This document shows, in pieces, positions 8,819 to 17,808 of a stretch of DNA of 64,000 bases. Made by a program: the position numbers and the translations under genes. The first letter of the stretch is position 1. The number at the start of each line of letters is the position of its first letter. Source of the stretch: CAZHPA01 sp964533945 (GTDB lineage Bacteria; Bacillota; Clostridia; Lachnospirales; WRBF01); assembly GCA_964533945.1 (NCBI GenBank), contig CAZHPA010000002.1, forward strand, positions 62,001-126,000, given 5' to 3'. The notes below the pieces were generated by a model, which saw only the letters and a list, made by a program, of their open reading frames with translations, did not search any database and had not been told where the DNA came from.

Positions 8819-11800
8819 ATGCCAAAGAGAGAAGACATTAAAAAAGTTTTAATAATCGGTTCAGGTCCAATTATCATAGGGCAAGCTTGCGAATTTGACT
8901 ATTCAGGAACGCAAGCGTGCAAAGCATTACGCAAACTAGGCTATGAAATTGTGCTTGTTAATTCAAACCCTGCAACAATAATGACAGATAAAGAAACTGC
9001 AGACAGAACATATATTGAGCCGCTAAACGTCGATAGAATAGAAAAAATTATTGATGTTGAACGTCCGGACGCACTGCTTCCAAATTTAGGCGGTCAATCC
9101 GGGCTTAATCTTTGTTCAGAACTTCATAAAGCAGGAGTTTTAGACAAATACAACGTTAAAGTAATTGGTGTTCAAGTTGACGCTATAGAGCGTGGGGAAG
9201 ACAGAATTGCTTTTAAAAATGAAATGGACAAGCTAGGTATTGAAATGGCACGCTCAAAGCCAGCATATTCTCTTGAAGAAGCAAAGCAAATTGCAGATGA
9301 ACTTGGCTACCCTGTTGTTGTTCGCCCTGCATATACTATGGGTGGCGCAGGCGGAGGATTTGTTCATAATGAAGAAGAACTTTTGGCTGTTTCAGAGCGT
9401 GGGCTTGCAGCTAGTTTAGTTGGACAAATTTTAGTTGAAGAATCTGTTTTAGGTTGGGAAGAATTAGAACTTGAAGTAGTTAGAGATAGCACAGGAAAGA
9501 AAATTACGGTTTGCTTTATTGAAAATATTGACCCAATGGGCGTTCATACAGGCGACTCGTTTTGTGCTGCCCCAATGTTAACTATAAGCAAAGAATTACA
9601 GCAACGCTTGCAAGAAGCAGCATATAAAATTGTTGATGCTATAGAAGTTATTGGTGGAACAAACGTTCAGTTTGCCCACGACCCAATAACAGATAGAATT
9701 GTTGTAATAGAAATTAACCCAAGAACTTCAAGGTCTTCTGCCCTTGCTTCAAAAGCAACAGGTTTTCCAATTGCTTCTGTTTCAACGCTTCTTGCTGCTG
9801 GTTTAACGCTTTCTGAAATAGAATGCGGAAAATATGGAACACTTGATAAATATGTTCCTGATGGAGAATATGTTGTTATTAAATTTGCACGCTGGGCTTT
9901 TGAGAAGTTTAAAAATTCAAAAGATGCATTAGGTACTCAAATGAAAGCCGTCGGCGAAGTTATGAGTATAGGTAGAAATTATAAGGAAGCATTCCAAAAA
10001 GCTATAAGAAGCCTTGAAATTGGACGTTACGGTTTAGGATTTATAAAAAACTTAACAGATAAATCATTGGAACAACTTTTAGATATGCTTAAATTTGCAA
10101 CAAGCGAAAGACAATTTATTATGTATGAAGCATTGAAAAAAGGCGCAACAATAGAACAGCTTTATAATTTAACTAAAATTAAACATTATTTTATAGAGCA
10201 AATGAAAGAGCTTGTTGATGTGGAAAATAAGCTTATTAATGCTTCAGGCAACTTAGATGCCGAACTTTTAAAGCAAGCTAAATTGGATGGATTTTCAGAT
10301 AAATATATTTCTTTACTGACTGGACTTTTAGAAAGCACTATACGCCAAATGAGAAAGGATGCAAAAATTGTTCAGTCGTATGAAAAAATTCATGTTAGCG
10401 GAACAAAAGATGCTGCATATTATTATTCAACATATAACACTCAAAGTTTGCACAATGTTTCCTCAAACAAAAACAAAGTGTTAATTTTAGGAGGCGGGCC
10501 TAACAGAATTGGACAAGGAATAGAATTTGACTATTGTTGTGTTCATGCGGCGTTTACTCTTAAAAAACTAGGCATTGAAACAATTATGGTAAACTGCAAC
10601 CCCGAAACAGTTTCAACAGATTACGATACTTCAGACAAGCTTTACTTTGAACCTTTAACTTTAGAAGATGTTTTAAGTATATACGATTTAGAAAAGCCGC
10701 TTGGTGTTATAAGTCAATTCGGTGGACAAACACCTTTAAATCTTGCAACAACATTGCAAAAAGCAGGCGTTACAGTGCTTGGAACATCACCTTCTTCAAT
10801 TGATACAGCAGAAGATAGAGATAAATTTAGAGCTATTATGGAAGATTTAAAAATTCCAATGCCTCCTTCTGAAATGGCTTCAACAACATCAGAAGCGCTT
10901 GAAGCTGCAAAAAAACTAGGTTATCCGCTTATGGTTCGCCCTTCGTTTGTGCTTGGTGGGCGTGGAATGGAAGTTGTTTATAATTCAGAAAACCTTATTA
11001 AATATATGGAAGCAGCAATAGGCGTAACGCCTGAAAGCCCAATATTAATTGATAGGTTTTTAGATAATGCACTAGAATGCGAAGCAGATGCAATTTCGGA
11101 TGGGGAGAATGTTTTTGTTCCGGCTATTATGGAACACATTGAACTTGCAGGTGTTCATTCAGGAGATTCGGCTTGTGCTTTGCCTTCTTTAAATATATCT
11201 AAAGAACATATTGAAACAATAAATAACTATACAGAACGTATTGCAAAGGCACTTAATGTTAAAGGGCTAATGAATATGCAGTATGCAATATCCGACGGAG
11301 TTGTATATGTGCTTGAAGCAAACCCAAGAGCTTCCCGAACAGTTCCTTTGGTTTCTAAAGTTTGTGATATTAATATGGTTCCAATTGCTGTTTCGGTTAT
11401 AATGTCTGAAACAACAGGCGAACCTTCACCAATTCCAAGCTTAACGCATAAGCATATTCCATATTATGGAGTTAAAGAAGCAGTTTTTCCGTTTAATATG
11501 TTTCCAGAAGTAGACCCTGTTTTAGGGCCTGAAATGCGTTCGACAGGAGAAGTTTTAGGCTTGGCGCATTCTTTCGGACAAGCGTTTTGCAAAGCTCAAG
11601 AATCCGTTAAAATGACTTTGCCAACAAGCGGAACAATATTTATTAGCGTAAGTAATCCAGACAAGGCACAATGTGCAGAAGTTGCCAAAAGATTTTCGGC
11701 ATTAGGCTTTAATATTTTAACAACAGAAGGAACAGGCGAATTTTTAACTAAAAACGGCATAAAAAATACAATAATTAAAAAGCTTAAAGAAGGCGAACCA

Positions 11801-12034
11801 AACCTTTTGAACTATATTGCCAAAAAAGAAATTGCTTTAATTATAAACTCTCCTTCAGGGCATGAAAGTACAGCGCAAGGAAGTTATATTAGAAAAGCAG
11901 CAATTAAAGAAAGGTTACCATATATGACAACGATGTCGGCGGCACTTGCAGCTGTTAAAGGCATTGAAGAAATTGTTAAAAACCCTGAAACTTCAGTATT
12001 TGCATTGCAAGATTATCATTTAGAAATTAAGTAA
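8819..12034 (+). CDS. carB: Carbamoyl phosphate synthase large subunit
   Basis: Makes carbamoyl phosphate from bicarbonate, ammonia (channelled from the small subunit CarA) and two ATP, for pyrimidine and arginine synthesis. It has 1071 residues, the normal length. The two homologous ATP-grasp halves begin KVLIIGSGPIIIGQACEFDYSG and KVLILGGGPNRIGQGIEFDY, and a C-terminal MGS-like regulatory domain starts near residue 935. ATG 8819 follows GGAGG; the upstream in-frame TTG at 8807 lies inside that site. No carA is adjacent, so the small subunit is encoded elsewhere. It has its own promoter and terminator. Confidence 0.96.
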   Translation: MPKREDIKKVLIIGSGPIIIGQACEFDYSGTQACKALRKLGYEIVLVNSNPATIMTDKETADRTYIEPLNVDRIEKIIDVERPDALLPNLGGQSGLNLCSELHKAGVLDKYNVKVIGVQVDAIERGEDRIAFKNEMDKLGIEMARSKPAYSLEEAKQIADELGYPVVVRPAYTMGGAGGGFVHNEEELLAVSERGLAASLVGQILVEESVLGWEELELEVVRDSTGKKITVCFIENIDPMGVHTGDSFCAAPMLTISKELQQRLQEAAYKIVDAIEVIGGTNVQFAHDPITDRIVVIEINPRTSRSSALASKATGFPIASVSTLLAAGLTLSEIECGKYGTLDKYVPDGEYVVIKFARWAFEKFKNSKDALGTQMKAVGEVMSIGRNYKEAFQKAIRSLEIGRYGLGFIKNLTDKSLEQLLDMLKFATSERQFIMYEALKKGATIEQLYNLTKIKHYFIEQMKELVDVENKLINASGNLDAELLKQAKLDGFSDKYISLLTGLLESTIRQMRKDAKIVQSYEKIHVSGTKDAAYYYSTYNTQSLHNVSSNKNKVLILGGGPNRIGQGIEFDYCCVHAAFTLKKLGIETIMVNCNPETVSTDYDTSDKLYFEPLTLEDVLSIYDLEKPLGVISQFGGQTPLNLATTLQKAGVTVLGTSPSSIDTAEDRDKFRAIMEDLKIPMPPSEMASTTSEALEAAKKLGYPLMVRPSFVLGGRGMEVVYNSENLIKYMEAAIGVTPESPILIDRFLDNALECEADAISDGENVFVPAIMEHIELAGVHSGDSACALPSLNISKEHIETINNYTERIAKALNVKGLMNMQYAISDGVVYVLEANPRASRTVPLVSKVCDINMVPIAVSVIMSETTGEPSPIPSLTHKHIPYYGVKEAVFPFNMFPEVDPVLGPEMRSTGEVLGLAHSFGQAFCKAQESVKMTLPTSGTIFISVSNPDKAQCAEVAKRFSALGFNILTTEGTGEFLTKNGIKNTIIKKLKEGEPNLLNYIAKKEIALIINSPSGHESTAQGSYIRKAAIKERLPYMTTMSAALAAVKGIEEIVKNPETSVFALQDYHLEIK

Positions 12035-12039
12035 CAGTA

Positions 12040-12069
12040 AAAAAAGGGGGGCTTAAAGCTCCCTTTTTA
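12040..12069 (+). terminator. Intrinsic terminator after carB
   Basis: AAAAAGGGGGGC pairs with GCTCCCTTTTT around a short TTAAA loop. It lies just ahead of the next gene's ribosome binding site. Confidence 0.8.
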
Positions 12070-12089
12070 ACTCCTAAATAGGTGATTTT

Positions 12090-12719
12090 ATGAAATTAAT
12101 TTTAACAAATGCAAAAATAAGACGTATTGCCATTGTTGTTTTAATAACTGTTTTGGCAGTTGGCATTCCATTTGGTTACTATGTCTTTAGTACAAGATAT
12201 ATAAAGTTATTCGGAATTACTCTAACACCGTCTCGTGATTTTCCGGTAGCTGACATAACTTACTATTTACAAAACGATCCTCTTTGGTCTTCTGATAAAA
12301 TTGGCAGCACATCGTCAACGTTGGGTAAAGAAGGTTGCCTTATAACATGCGTTGCTGTTTCTTTAAACAACCTTGGTATAGAAATAACACCTAAGAAATT
12401 AAACCAATCTTTGTCTGACGCAAACGGATACCAAGGTGCAGATTTAATTTGGTATAAAATCAATGAGGTATTGCCTTCGGCAGATTACAGCTATGAGAGA
12501 ATATTTTCTTCTGAAACAATTGAAAAAGATTTAGAAGATGGGAAGTTGCCAATTGTAAATATACGGCTAAACGGCATTGTTACACATTGGGTTATTATAA
12601 TTGGCGCAGAGAATGGAGAATTTCTTATTTTTGACCCAGCCAATAAAGATAAAATGCCTATTCCATTGCAAACGCACGAAAAAGTTTATGCTTATCGAGT
12701 ACTGCAAAAAGATAGTTAA
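12090..12719 (+). CDS. Membrane-anchored C39-like cysteine peptidase
   Basis: A 209-residue protein. An uncleaved signal anchor (about residues 10-32, IAIVVLITVLAVGIPFGYYVF) puts the rest outside the membrane. The extracellular part has the Peptidase_C39_2 pattern: ITYYLQNDPLW, the catalytic Cys in GKEGCLITC, the His in THWVIIIG and the Asp/Asn in FDPAN. Such papain-fold proteins cleave peptides or act in cell-wall turnover; the substrate is unknown. ATG behind AGGTGAT. It converges with the flagellar genes. Confidence 0.8.
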   Translation: MKLILTNAKIRRIAIVVLITVLAVGIPFGYYVFSTRYIKLFGITLTPSRDFPVADITYYLQNDPLWSSDKIGSTSSTLGKEGCLITCVAVSLNNLGIEITPKKLNQSLSDANGYQGADLIWYKINEVLPSADYSYERIFSSETIEKDLEDGKLPIVNIRLNGIVTHWVIIIGAENGEFLIFDPANKDKMPIPLQTHEKVYAYRVLQKDS

Positions 12720-12798
12720 GCAGTTGAAATTTCAATAAACTATAGCTTTTATTGCTACAATTATCAAAGTAACCTCTATAAGTTCTTAGCGTAATAAA

Positions 12799-12838
12799 CC
12801 CCCTATGATTTCATTTTACCATAAGGGGAATCTTTTTG
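12799..12838. terminator. Hairpin between the C39-like gene and flaG
   Basis: CCCCCTATG pairs with CATAAGGGG (one mismatch) and is followed by AATCTTTTTG on the plus strand. The rest of the 238-base gap (12720-12957) shows nothing recognisable. Confidence 0.5.
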
Positions 12839-12957
12839 TTGTTCGTTTTTTATAAAGTTGCTAAAGCACCTTCAAAACTTTTAATTTTGTTTTCCATAAG
12901 TTGAATTTATCTTGCAGTATTTTAGAAAAACAGGGCTAAATATTTAAACTTTAGGTT

Positions 12958-13386
12958 TTATCTTTTTTCATCAACTAAAATTCCAGCAAGTTCCCACATT
13001 TTGGCAACCGCATCAAGTTTCTTTTCAGGGGGAAATTCTTTAATTATTTCGTTTGTATCCGAGTTTATAATTTTAATCATAACATCTTTTGTAACTTTAT
13101 GAATACTATAGCTTAAATAGCTTTGAGTTGGAGCAATTTTTTTATTCGCTTCTTGAATAGCTTTTTTTAACTTTTCTTCAGCAATTTTTTCGCTTGATGG
13201 GTAGCTTTTTTGAGCTTCAACTAAACTTGAAGCTTCATTATTATTTGTTTGTTGCTCGTTTTTCCCTATGTTTATTCCTGAATTTGCTTTAGAAACTTCT
13301 TCACCTTGTTTTTTTAAAGTATTTGCGGACGTTTGTGTTGTTTCGTTTTGTATGTTATTCATGCCAATATTATTATTAACTTCCAT
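12958..13386 (-). CDS. flaG: Flagellar protein FlaG
   Basis: A 142-residue protein. The N-terminal half is a low-complexity Asn/Gln/Ser/Thr-rich region. The C-terminal part (KDVMIKIINSDTNEIIKEFPPEKKLDAVAKMWELAGILVDEKR, spoken of by its core FPPEK and its end GILVDEKR) is the FlaG domain. FlaG affects filament length and secretion in other bacteria. It is the last gene of fliD, chaperone, flaG on the minus strand, with ribosome binding site AAGGAGG and a 23-base gap to the previous gene. Confidence 0.87.
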   Translation of the reverse strand: MEVNNNIGMNNIQNETTQTSANTLKKQGEEVSKANSGINIGKNEQQTNNNEASSLVEAQKSYPSSEKIAEEKLKKAIQEANKKIAPTQSYLSYSIHKVTKDVMIKIINSDTNEIIKEFPPEKKLDAVAKMWELAGILVDEKR

Positions 13387-13409
13387 GCTAAATTAAACCT
13401 CCTTTAAAC

Positions 13410-13826
13410 CTAGTTGCGCTTGTCAAAGCTGCTAATATTGTCAAAATACAAATCGCCTTGGTATTTGCTTGTTACATCTTTTGTAACACTTGCTTTTTTC
13501 ATATTGTCTTTTAAAAATGAATTGATTTTAGGAACAAATTTTGAAATTTCCTCATCAATGGCAATAATTTGCCCGACTGTGTTTTTAATTTCGCTTTCTA
13601 AAAATTGCGTTTTTTGATTTGAAACATTTTTATAGCATAGAAGATTAAGTCTGTTGTCGATAGCTTGAAGATTTTCTAAAACCTTCTCTCTTTCATCAAC
13701 CATGTTAATATAGTTTTGTGGGGCATCTTCTATGTTTTCAAAGCTTGCGCTTTTTGTTAAAACAAGCATATCAATTAAAAGCTGAAGCTTTTTGCCTAGC
13801 ATATTAATTTTGTCATCAATTAGCAT
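13410..13826 (-). CDS. FliT/FlgN-like flagellar export chaperone
   Basis: A 138-residue, predominantly helical coiled-coil protein with no signal peptide. The segment NMVDEREKVLENLQAIDNRL resembles the FlgN/FliT chaperones, and its place directly after fliD (3 bases between stop and start) is where Firmicutes often encode FliT or FliS. I infer a role in holding FliD or another late substrate before export. Sequence conservation is low, so the name is tentative. Confidence 0.6.
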   Translation of the reverse strand: MLIDDKINMLGKKLQLLIDMLVLTKSASFENIEDAPQNYINMVDEREKVLENLQAIDNRLNLLCYKNVSNQKTQFLESEIKNTVGQIIAIDEEISKFVPKINSFLKDNMKKASVTKDVTSKYQGDLYFDNISSFDKRN

Positions 13827-13829
13827 AGG

Positions 13830-16775
13830 CTACATTCCCATCTGTGCTTGCAAATATGACATTTGGTTGTCGCTTTTAATCATTGCCGATTCCATTCTTG
13901 AGAACATTTGGTAGTAATAATTTTCTTTGTCAATTAAATAAGACAATATGTTATTTAACTCTATTGCTTGCTTTTCAATTTCTTTATACATTGAGCAAGT
14001 TAATTCTGAGCTTGTACCTTTAATGCCTGCTTTTTCGTAAATTGACCCGCCTTGGTCTATTGCAGTTTTTATAATATCGTTTACTCTTTCCGCAACGCCT
14101 TCTTCTTTGAGCCTTTGAGAAAGCTGGCCACTATTTTTAGGGCTATTAGAAAACCCAATGCTTGAGCCTTTTGTAAATAAAGTTTGAACATCTTCATAGC
14201 GTTCGTCAAGAGCTTTTTTTAATTTCTTCTCATCTATAATAAGCTTGCCTTTGTCTTTATAGTTTCCTGTTGTAATTCCTATTTCATAAAGGCTTATTTT
14301 TTTGCCATCGCCCAAATCAACAGGTTGGTATAGCATTGTACGCATTTCTCTTGTTATTTTTTCTATAATTGGGTCATTGTATAAAAGACCTTCTTTAGCT
14401 TTCGCTTCCCAAAGTTCAATGTCTTTGTCTTTCATTGCAGACTTTTCTTCATCTGTTAAAGGGTCGAAATATTTTCCTTTTGATTTCTTCCTTTTTTCGT
14501 CTGTTGACTTGTTGAGAGATTCTATCATTTCGTTGTAGCCGTCGATAAAGTTTTTAATAATATCAAAAGTTGAATCAACGTCTTTTTTAACAGTTATTAT
14601 AGCTTCCCCGTTTGTAACGCTTTCTAATTTAAGCGTCATTCCAATTTCGTCGACTTCTGTTGTGTTTGTTTCGGAATTAAATTCCTTGCCGTTTATTAAA
14701 AATGTTGCATCTGCGCCCAATGTTTTTATATTTGTTAAGCCAAAATTTGTTGTCATAGCATCGTTTGCTAAAGTAATTGCGCTTTTAGAACCGGTTTTGT
14801 TAGATTCAAGATTAAATTTGCTAGTTTGCGAGTCGTAGCTTAATGTTACCCCCGCATCACTTTTATTAACCTTATCCATAAATTGCTTTAAGGTGTTGCT
14901 TTTGTTTCCGGTTATTCTAACGCCATTAATAGAAACTGTAAAATTTCCGTTGCTGTCTGTTCGCAATGCACTTCCAAAAATTTTGTCAAGAGTTTGCTGA
15001 CCTGCTCCGGTACTCATTTTATCTGTAAGCCCAATTTCTGTAAGCATACTTTTTGCTTCGATTGTTATTGGGTTTGAACCTGCCGCAAAGCCTAAATTTT
15101 TTAAATCGGGACCGGCTACATTGGAAATTTTTAAAGTTTTTTCAGAAGCAGTAGCAGTTTTTTCAAAAACAATTTTTCCATTATTGTTTTTAGCAACAAC
15201 ATCATTTTCAAGCCCCTGGCCTGTTAAAGCTTGGTTAATTGCAGCAATAGTTTCTCTTGCTGTCCAACCATCCTGAGTGGTAAAACTAATTTGCTTTGAT
15301 GTTCCATCTAAAGATATATTAAAATTATATGTTCTAGGAGAAACGCTAACAGAGAAATCGCTTGAAGAACCTATAGAAACAGGCTGAGCATTTAAGCTTA
15401 GTGTTGTTACTGCTCCAAAGCCTAATTTTTTTAAGCTATCGCTTGCGTTATTATCTGCTAAAGCTATAGTTTCATTACCTGCTTTCCCTGTTTTTTCAAA
15501 AATAACTTTACCACCAATGCTTTTTGCTACAACTTTATCTTTAAAGTCGGCATCTGCCTGTATTTGCCTATTGATTTCAGCAATAACACTCTCGACTTTA
15601 GCGCCGCTTTGCGCTGTAAAATTAATGTTTAAAGTTTCGGTACCTGCAGTCATTGAAAAATCATATGTTGTTGCACTTGTTGGCGAAACAAACGCATTAG
15701 TTGAAATTTGTGAAACAGCTTGTGGTTTAATATCAAAGCTGCTTGATGAAAAACCTAAGCGGGAAAGTGTTGAAGTTGCAACATTATTGCCGTTTCCGTC
15801 GGGCAATGTTCCGTTTTTAACATTAATTGTATTTGCTCCTGCTGATATTGATTTTTCAAAAGCAATTTTACCATTAACAACTTTTGCACTAATGGAGCCA
15901 TTAAGTGACGTCAACGCAATTTCGTTGTTAATAGCGTTAACAGCATCTTGTGCTGAAGCACCTGATAGCAATTGAAACGAAATATTTTCGGTTGTACCTG
16001 CCATTTCAAATGTAAGAGAATGTTTTTCAGGAGTTGCCCCAACAACATATAATGAATTAGCAGCTTGAGCGCTTTGAGGTCTTGTTGTGCCTTGATAAAC
16101 TGTTAATGTGCTTCCGGAACTTGCTGCATCAAGAGTTAATTTGCCGTCAGATGTTAAGCCAGCTTGAACTCTTTGAGTTGCCCCATCTTTGCCAAAAGCT
16201 GTTGTTAATTTATCGTTTAACAATTTAACGTATTCTTGTCTTTTTAGTGCAGTTGTTGATAAACCGTTGATTTGGTCAATATCATCTTGAGAAAAAGAAA
16301 TTGTTCTTGAAGAACTATTGTATGATACATAAAAGCTATTAGGTTCAAGCTTGCTAACGTCAATAGGTTTACTTCCTTCGATTTTACCGGAAATAGAAAT
16401 GGAGTTTTGGCTTTCTACAAGCTCTTTTGTTGCTAAATTTAAAACTTCAACTGCATATGTTCCGTTTTTAGCTTTATCAGAAGAAACGATTTTAACTGCA
16501 TTCGTGTCTTGACCATTTATTTTCACAGAATTGCTTTGCTTTGCAAAAGAAGACTCAAGTCTAATACCGCCTGCTTTTGTTAGGCTTAAAAAATCGGTTT
16601 GAAAAGTTGAAAGCTTAGTAGCAATTCCTCTGTATGCTTCTTGCTTCCAACCTAGCGAAATACTTTTTCTGTATAATTTGTCATATTTTAGGCTTTCTGC
16701 TTTCATAAGCTGCTTTATCATGCTTTCGGTATCCATACCCGAAAAGCCTGTTAAACGCATTCTATTAGAGTACAC
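13830..16775 (-). CDS. fliD: Flagellar hook-associated protein 2 (filament cap), enlarged
   Basis: Filament cap protein that lets flagellin subunits fold at the tip. The N-terminal MRLTGFSGMDTESMIKQLMKAE and the C-terminal coiled-coil region ending MSYLQAQMGM are diagnostic. At 981 residues it is roughly twice the usual 400-600. The extra length comes from three related modules near residues 250-330, 368-440 and 480-552. Each runs TYxFxxxxxGTxxxIxFxxQxG, AxxAINxxI and VVAKxxxGKIxFEKT, resembling the flagellin IN motif. GTG start behind AAAGGAGGT. A sigma-28-type promoter lies upstream. Confidence 0.93.
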   Translation of the reverse strand: MYSNRMRLTGFSGMDTESMIKQLMKAESLKYDKLYRKSISLGWKQEAYRGIATKLSTFQTDFLSLTKAGGIRLESSFAKQSNSVKINGQDTNAVKIVSSDKAKNGTYAVEVLNLATKELVESQNSISISGKIEGSKPIDVSKLEPNSFYVSYNSSSRTISFSQDDIDQINGLSTTALKRQEYVKLLNDKLTTAFGKDGATQRVQAGLTSDGKLTLDAASSGSTLTVYQGTTRPQSAQAANSLYVVGATPEKHSLTFEMAGTTENISFQLLSGASAQDAVNAINNEIALTSLNGSISAKVVNGKIAFEKSISAGANTINVKNGTLPDGNGNNVATSTLSRLGFSSSSFDIKPQAVSQISTNAFVSPTSATTYDFSMTAGTETLNINFTAQSGAKVESVIAEINRQIQADADFKDKVVAKSIGGKVIFEKTGKAGNETIALADNNASDSLKKLGFGAVTTLSLNAQPVSIGSSSDFSVSVSPRTYNFNISLDGTSKQISFTTQDGWTARETIAAINQALTGQGLENDVVAKNNNGKIVFEKTATASEKTLKISNVAGPDLKNLGFAAGSNPITIEAKSMLTEIGLTDKMSTGAGQQTLDKIFGSALRTDSNGNFTVSINGVRITGNKSNTLKQFMDKVNKSDAGVTLSYDSQTSKFNLESNKTGSKSAITLANDAMTTNFGLTNIKTLGADATFLINGKEFNSETNTTEVDEIGMTLKLESVTNGEAIITVKKDVDSTFDIIKNFIDGYNEMIESLNKSTDEKRKKSKGKYFDPLTDEEKSAMKDKDIELWEAKAKEGLLYNDPIIEKITREMRTMLYQPVDLGDGKKISLYEIGITTGNYKDKGKLIIDEKKLKKALDERYEDVQTLFTKGSSIGFSNSPKNSGQLSQRLKEEGVAERVNDIIKTAIDQGGSIYEKAGIKGTSSELTCSMYKEIEKQAIELNNILSYLIDKENYYYQMFSRMESAMIKSDNQMSYLQAQMGM

Positions 16776-16811
16776 TAAACATTACCTCCTTTAATTTGCC
16801 CTCTATTATGT

Positions 16812-16838
16812 ATATCGGAAGATAGTGTAATAATTTTA
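16812..16838 (-). promoter_or_regulatory. Sigma-28 (SigD/FliA) promoter of fliD
   Basis: On the minus strand TAAA (16838-16835), a 15-base spacer and TCCGATAT (16819-16812). This matches the flagellar consensus TAAA-N15-GCCGATAA at the expected spacing, about 37 bases before the fliD start. Confidence 0.75.
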
Positions 16839-16934
16839 ATAGTTTATTTTTGATTTAATTATGGTATTAAACGAAACAACTTTAAACAACGCTATTGGAA
16901 CAATTAATTTTATTCCAACATTCCCATTTTGACG

Positions 16935-16963
16935 TTGACAGTGTAATTAATGTAATGTACAAT
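16935..16963 (+). promoter_or_regulatory. SigA-type promoter of the exported-protein gene
   Basis: TTGACA at 16935-16940, 17 bases, TACAAT at 16958-16963, about 24 bases before the ATG. The gene is therefore likely expressed by housekeeping sigma factor, unlike its flagellar neighbours. Confidence 0.7.
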
Positions 16964-16986
16964 ATTGGAAAAAGGGAGGGATTAAA

Positions 16987-17682
16987 ATGAAAAAACGGTT
17001 TATATTTATTTCTCTTTGCGTTATTATGACATTATGTTTTTCATTGCAAACGTTGGTTTTTGCTCAAGACAATAAGCTAAATATTGCTTTTGATCCAGAG
17101 GACTTGAGTGAAGTTTATAAGAGCAACAAGAAGATTGTTGTAATTAGGCATACCAACAAAGGCGAAAAGGTGGCGTGGTTAGTTTTTAACCCATTTAAGA
17201 ATAATGTTGTGACTTTTGACGACCAAGTAACTTTATACGAATCTAATTCGAAAACAGAACCAGGTTCCATAATTAAACCCCTTATAAGCACACCTGCTAA
17301 TTCAGAAAAAAAATATATATTCAAAAATGATAGCTTTACTGATGAAAATGACAGCGGCATACACGAACGTTCATATTATGTGAAAAATATGATGTCTGAA
17401 TCTGAATCTAATAAACTAACTTTTGGGTTGGGAGCATTTGCAACCATAAACGGTAAACGAACTCGTTTTTTGCCTATAAATGCCGAAGAAATTTCCCAGG
17501 GGGGAGCAGAAGAATTTTCTGCATATGACACTTTAACGGTTTATATGGAAGATAATGTTCAGCAATCCTCAGTAATAGTTAATACAGAAGTTAATGCAAT
17601 TAAAGTGTCTTTTGACGAATCTAATAAAGAAATTACAATAAAATATAATAGTATAACTGGCGGGTTTTATTTTGCAGAATAA
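16987..17682 (+). CDS. Exported protein of unknown function
   Basis: A 231-residue protein with a clear signal peptide (KKR, then a hydrophobic core, cleavage after VFA near residue 26). The mature part is Lys/Glu/Ser-rich and predicted mostly beta. I recognise no domain and see no SLH, LPXTG or lipobox. Ribosome binding site AAAGGGAGGG. It lies antisense between fliD and the flagellin gene with its own housekeeping promoter. It might be a flagellum- or surface-associated accessory, but nothing in the sequence proves it. Confidence 0.75.
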   Translation: MKKRFIFISLCVIMTLCFSLQTLVFAQDNKLNIAFDPEDLSEVYKSNKKIVVIRHTNKGEKVAWLVFNPFKNNVVTFDDQVTLYESNSKTEPGSIIKPLISTPANSEKKYIFKNDSFTDENDSGIHERSYYVKNMMSESESNKLTFGLGAFATINGKRTRFLPINAEEISQGGAEEFSAYDTLTVYMEDNVQQSSVIVNTEVNAIKVSFDESNKEITIKYNSITGGFYFAE

Positions 17683-17726
17683 TAAAACGACTTCATAAAA
17701 AGATGGCATTAACTAAAGAATAAAAA

Positions 17727-17762
17727 GGGGCATCCTGATAATATATCGGCTGCCCCTTTTGG
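17727..17762. terminator. Bidirectional terminator between the exported-protein gene and flagellin
   Basis: AAAAGGGGCA pairs with TGCCCCTTTT across a 15-base loop, with T-runs on both strands. It serves both converging genes. Confidence 0.85.
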
Positions 17763-17768
17763 GATTTA

Positions 17769-17808
17769 TTATTTGAGATTGTTTGAGAATATTTGAGATT
17801 ATCTGAGA
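17769..17808. repeat. Four tandem 10-bp units spanning the flagellin stop codon
   Basis: Plus-strand units TTATTTGAGA, TTGTTTGAGA, ATATTTGAGA and TTATCTGAGA are contiguous. The last unit contains the flagellin stop (TAA at 17801-17799) and the codons just before it; the other three lie in the 3' untranslated region. Confidence 0.85.
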
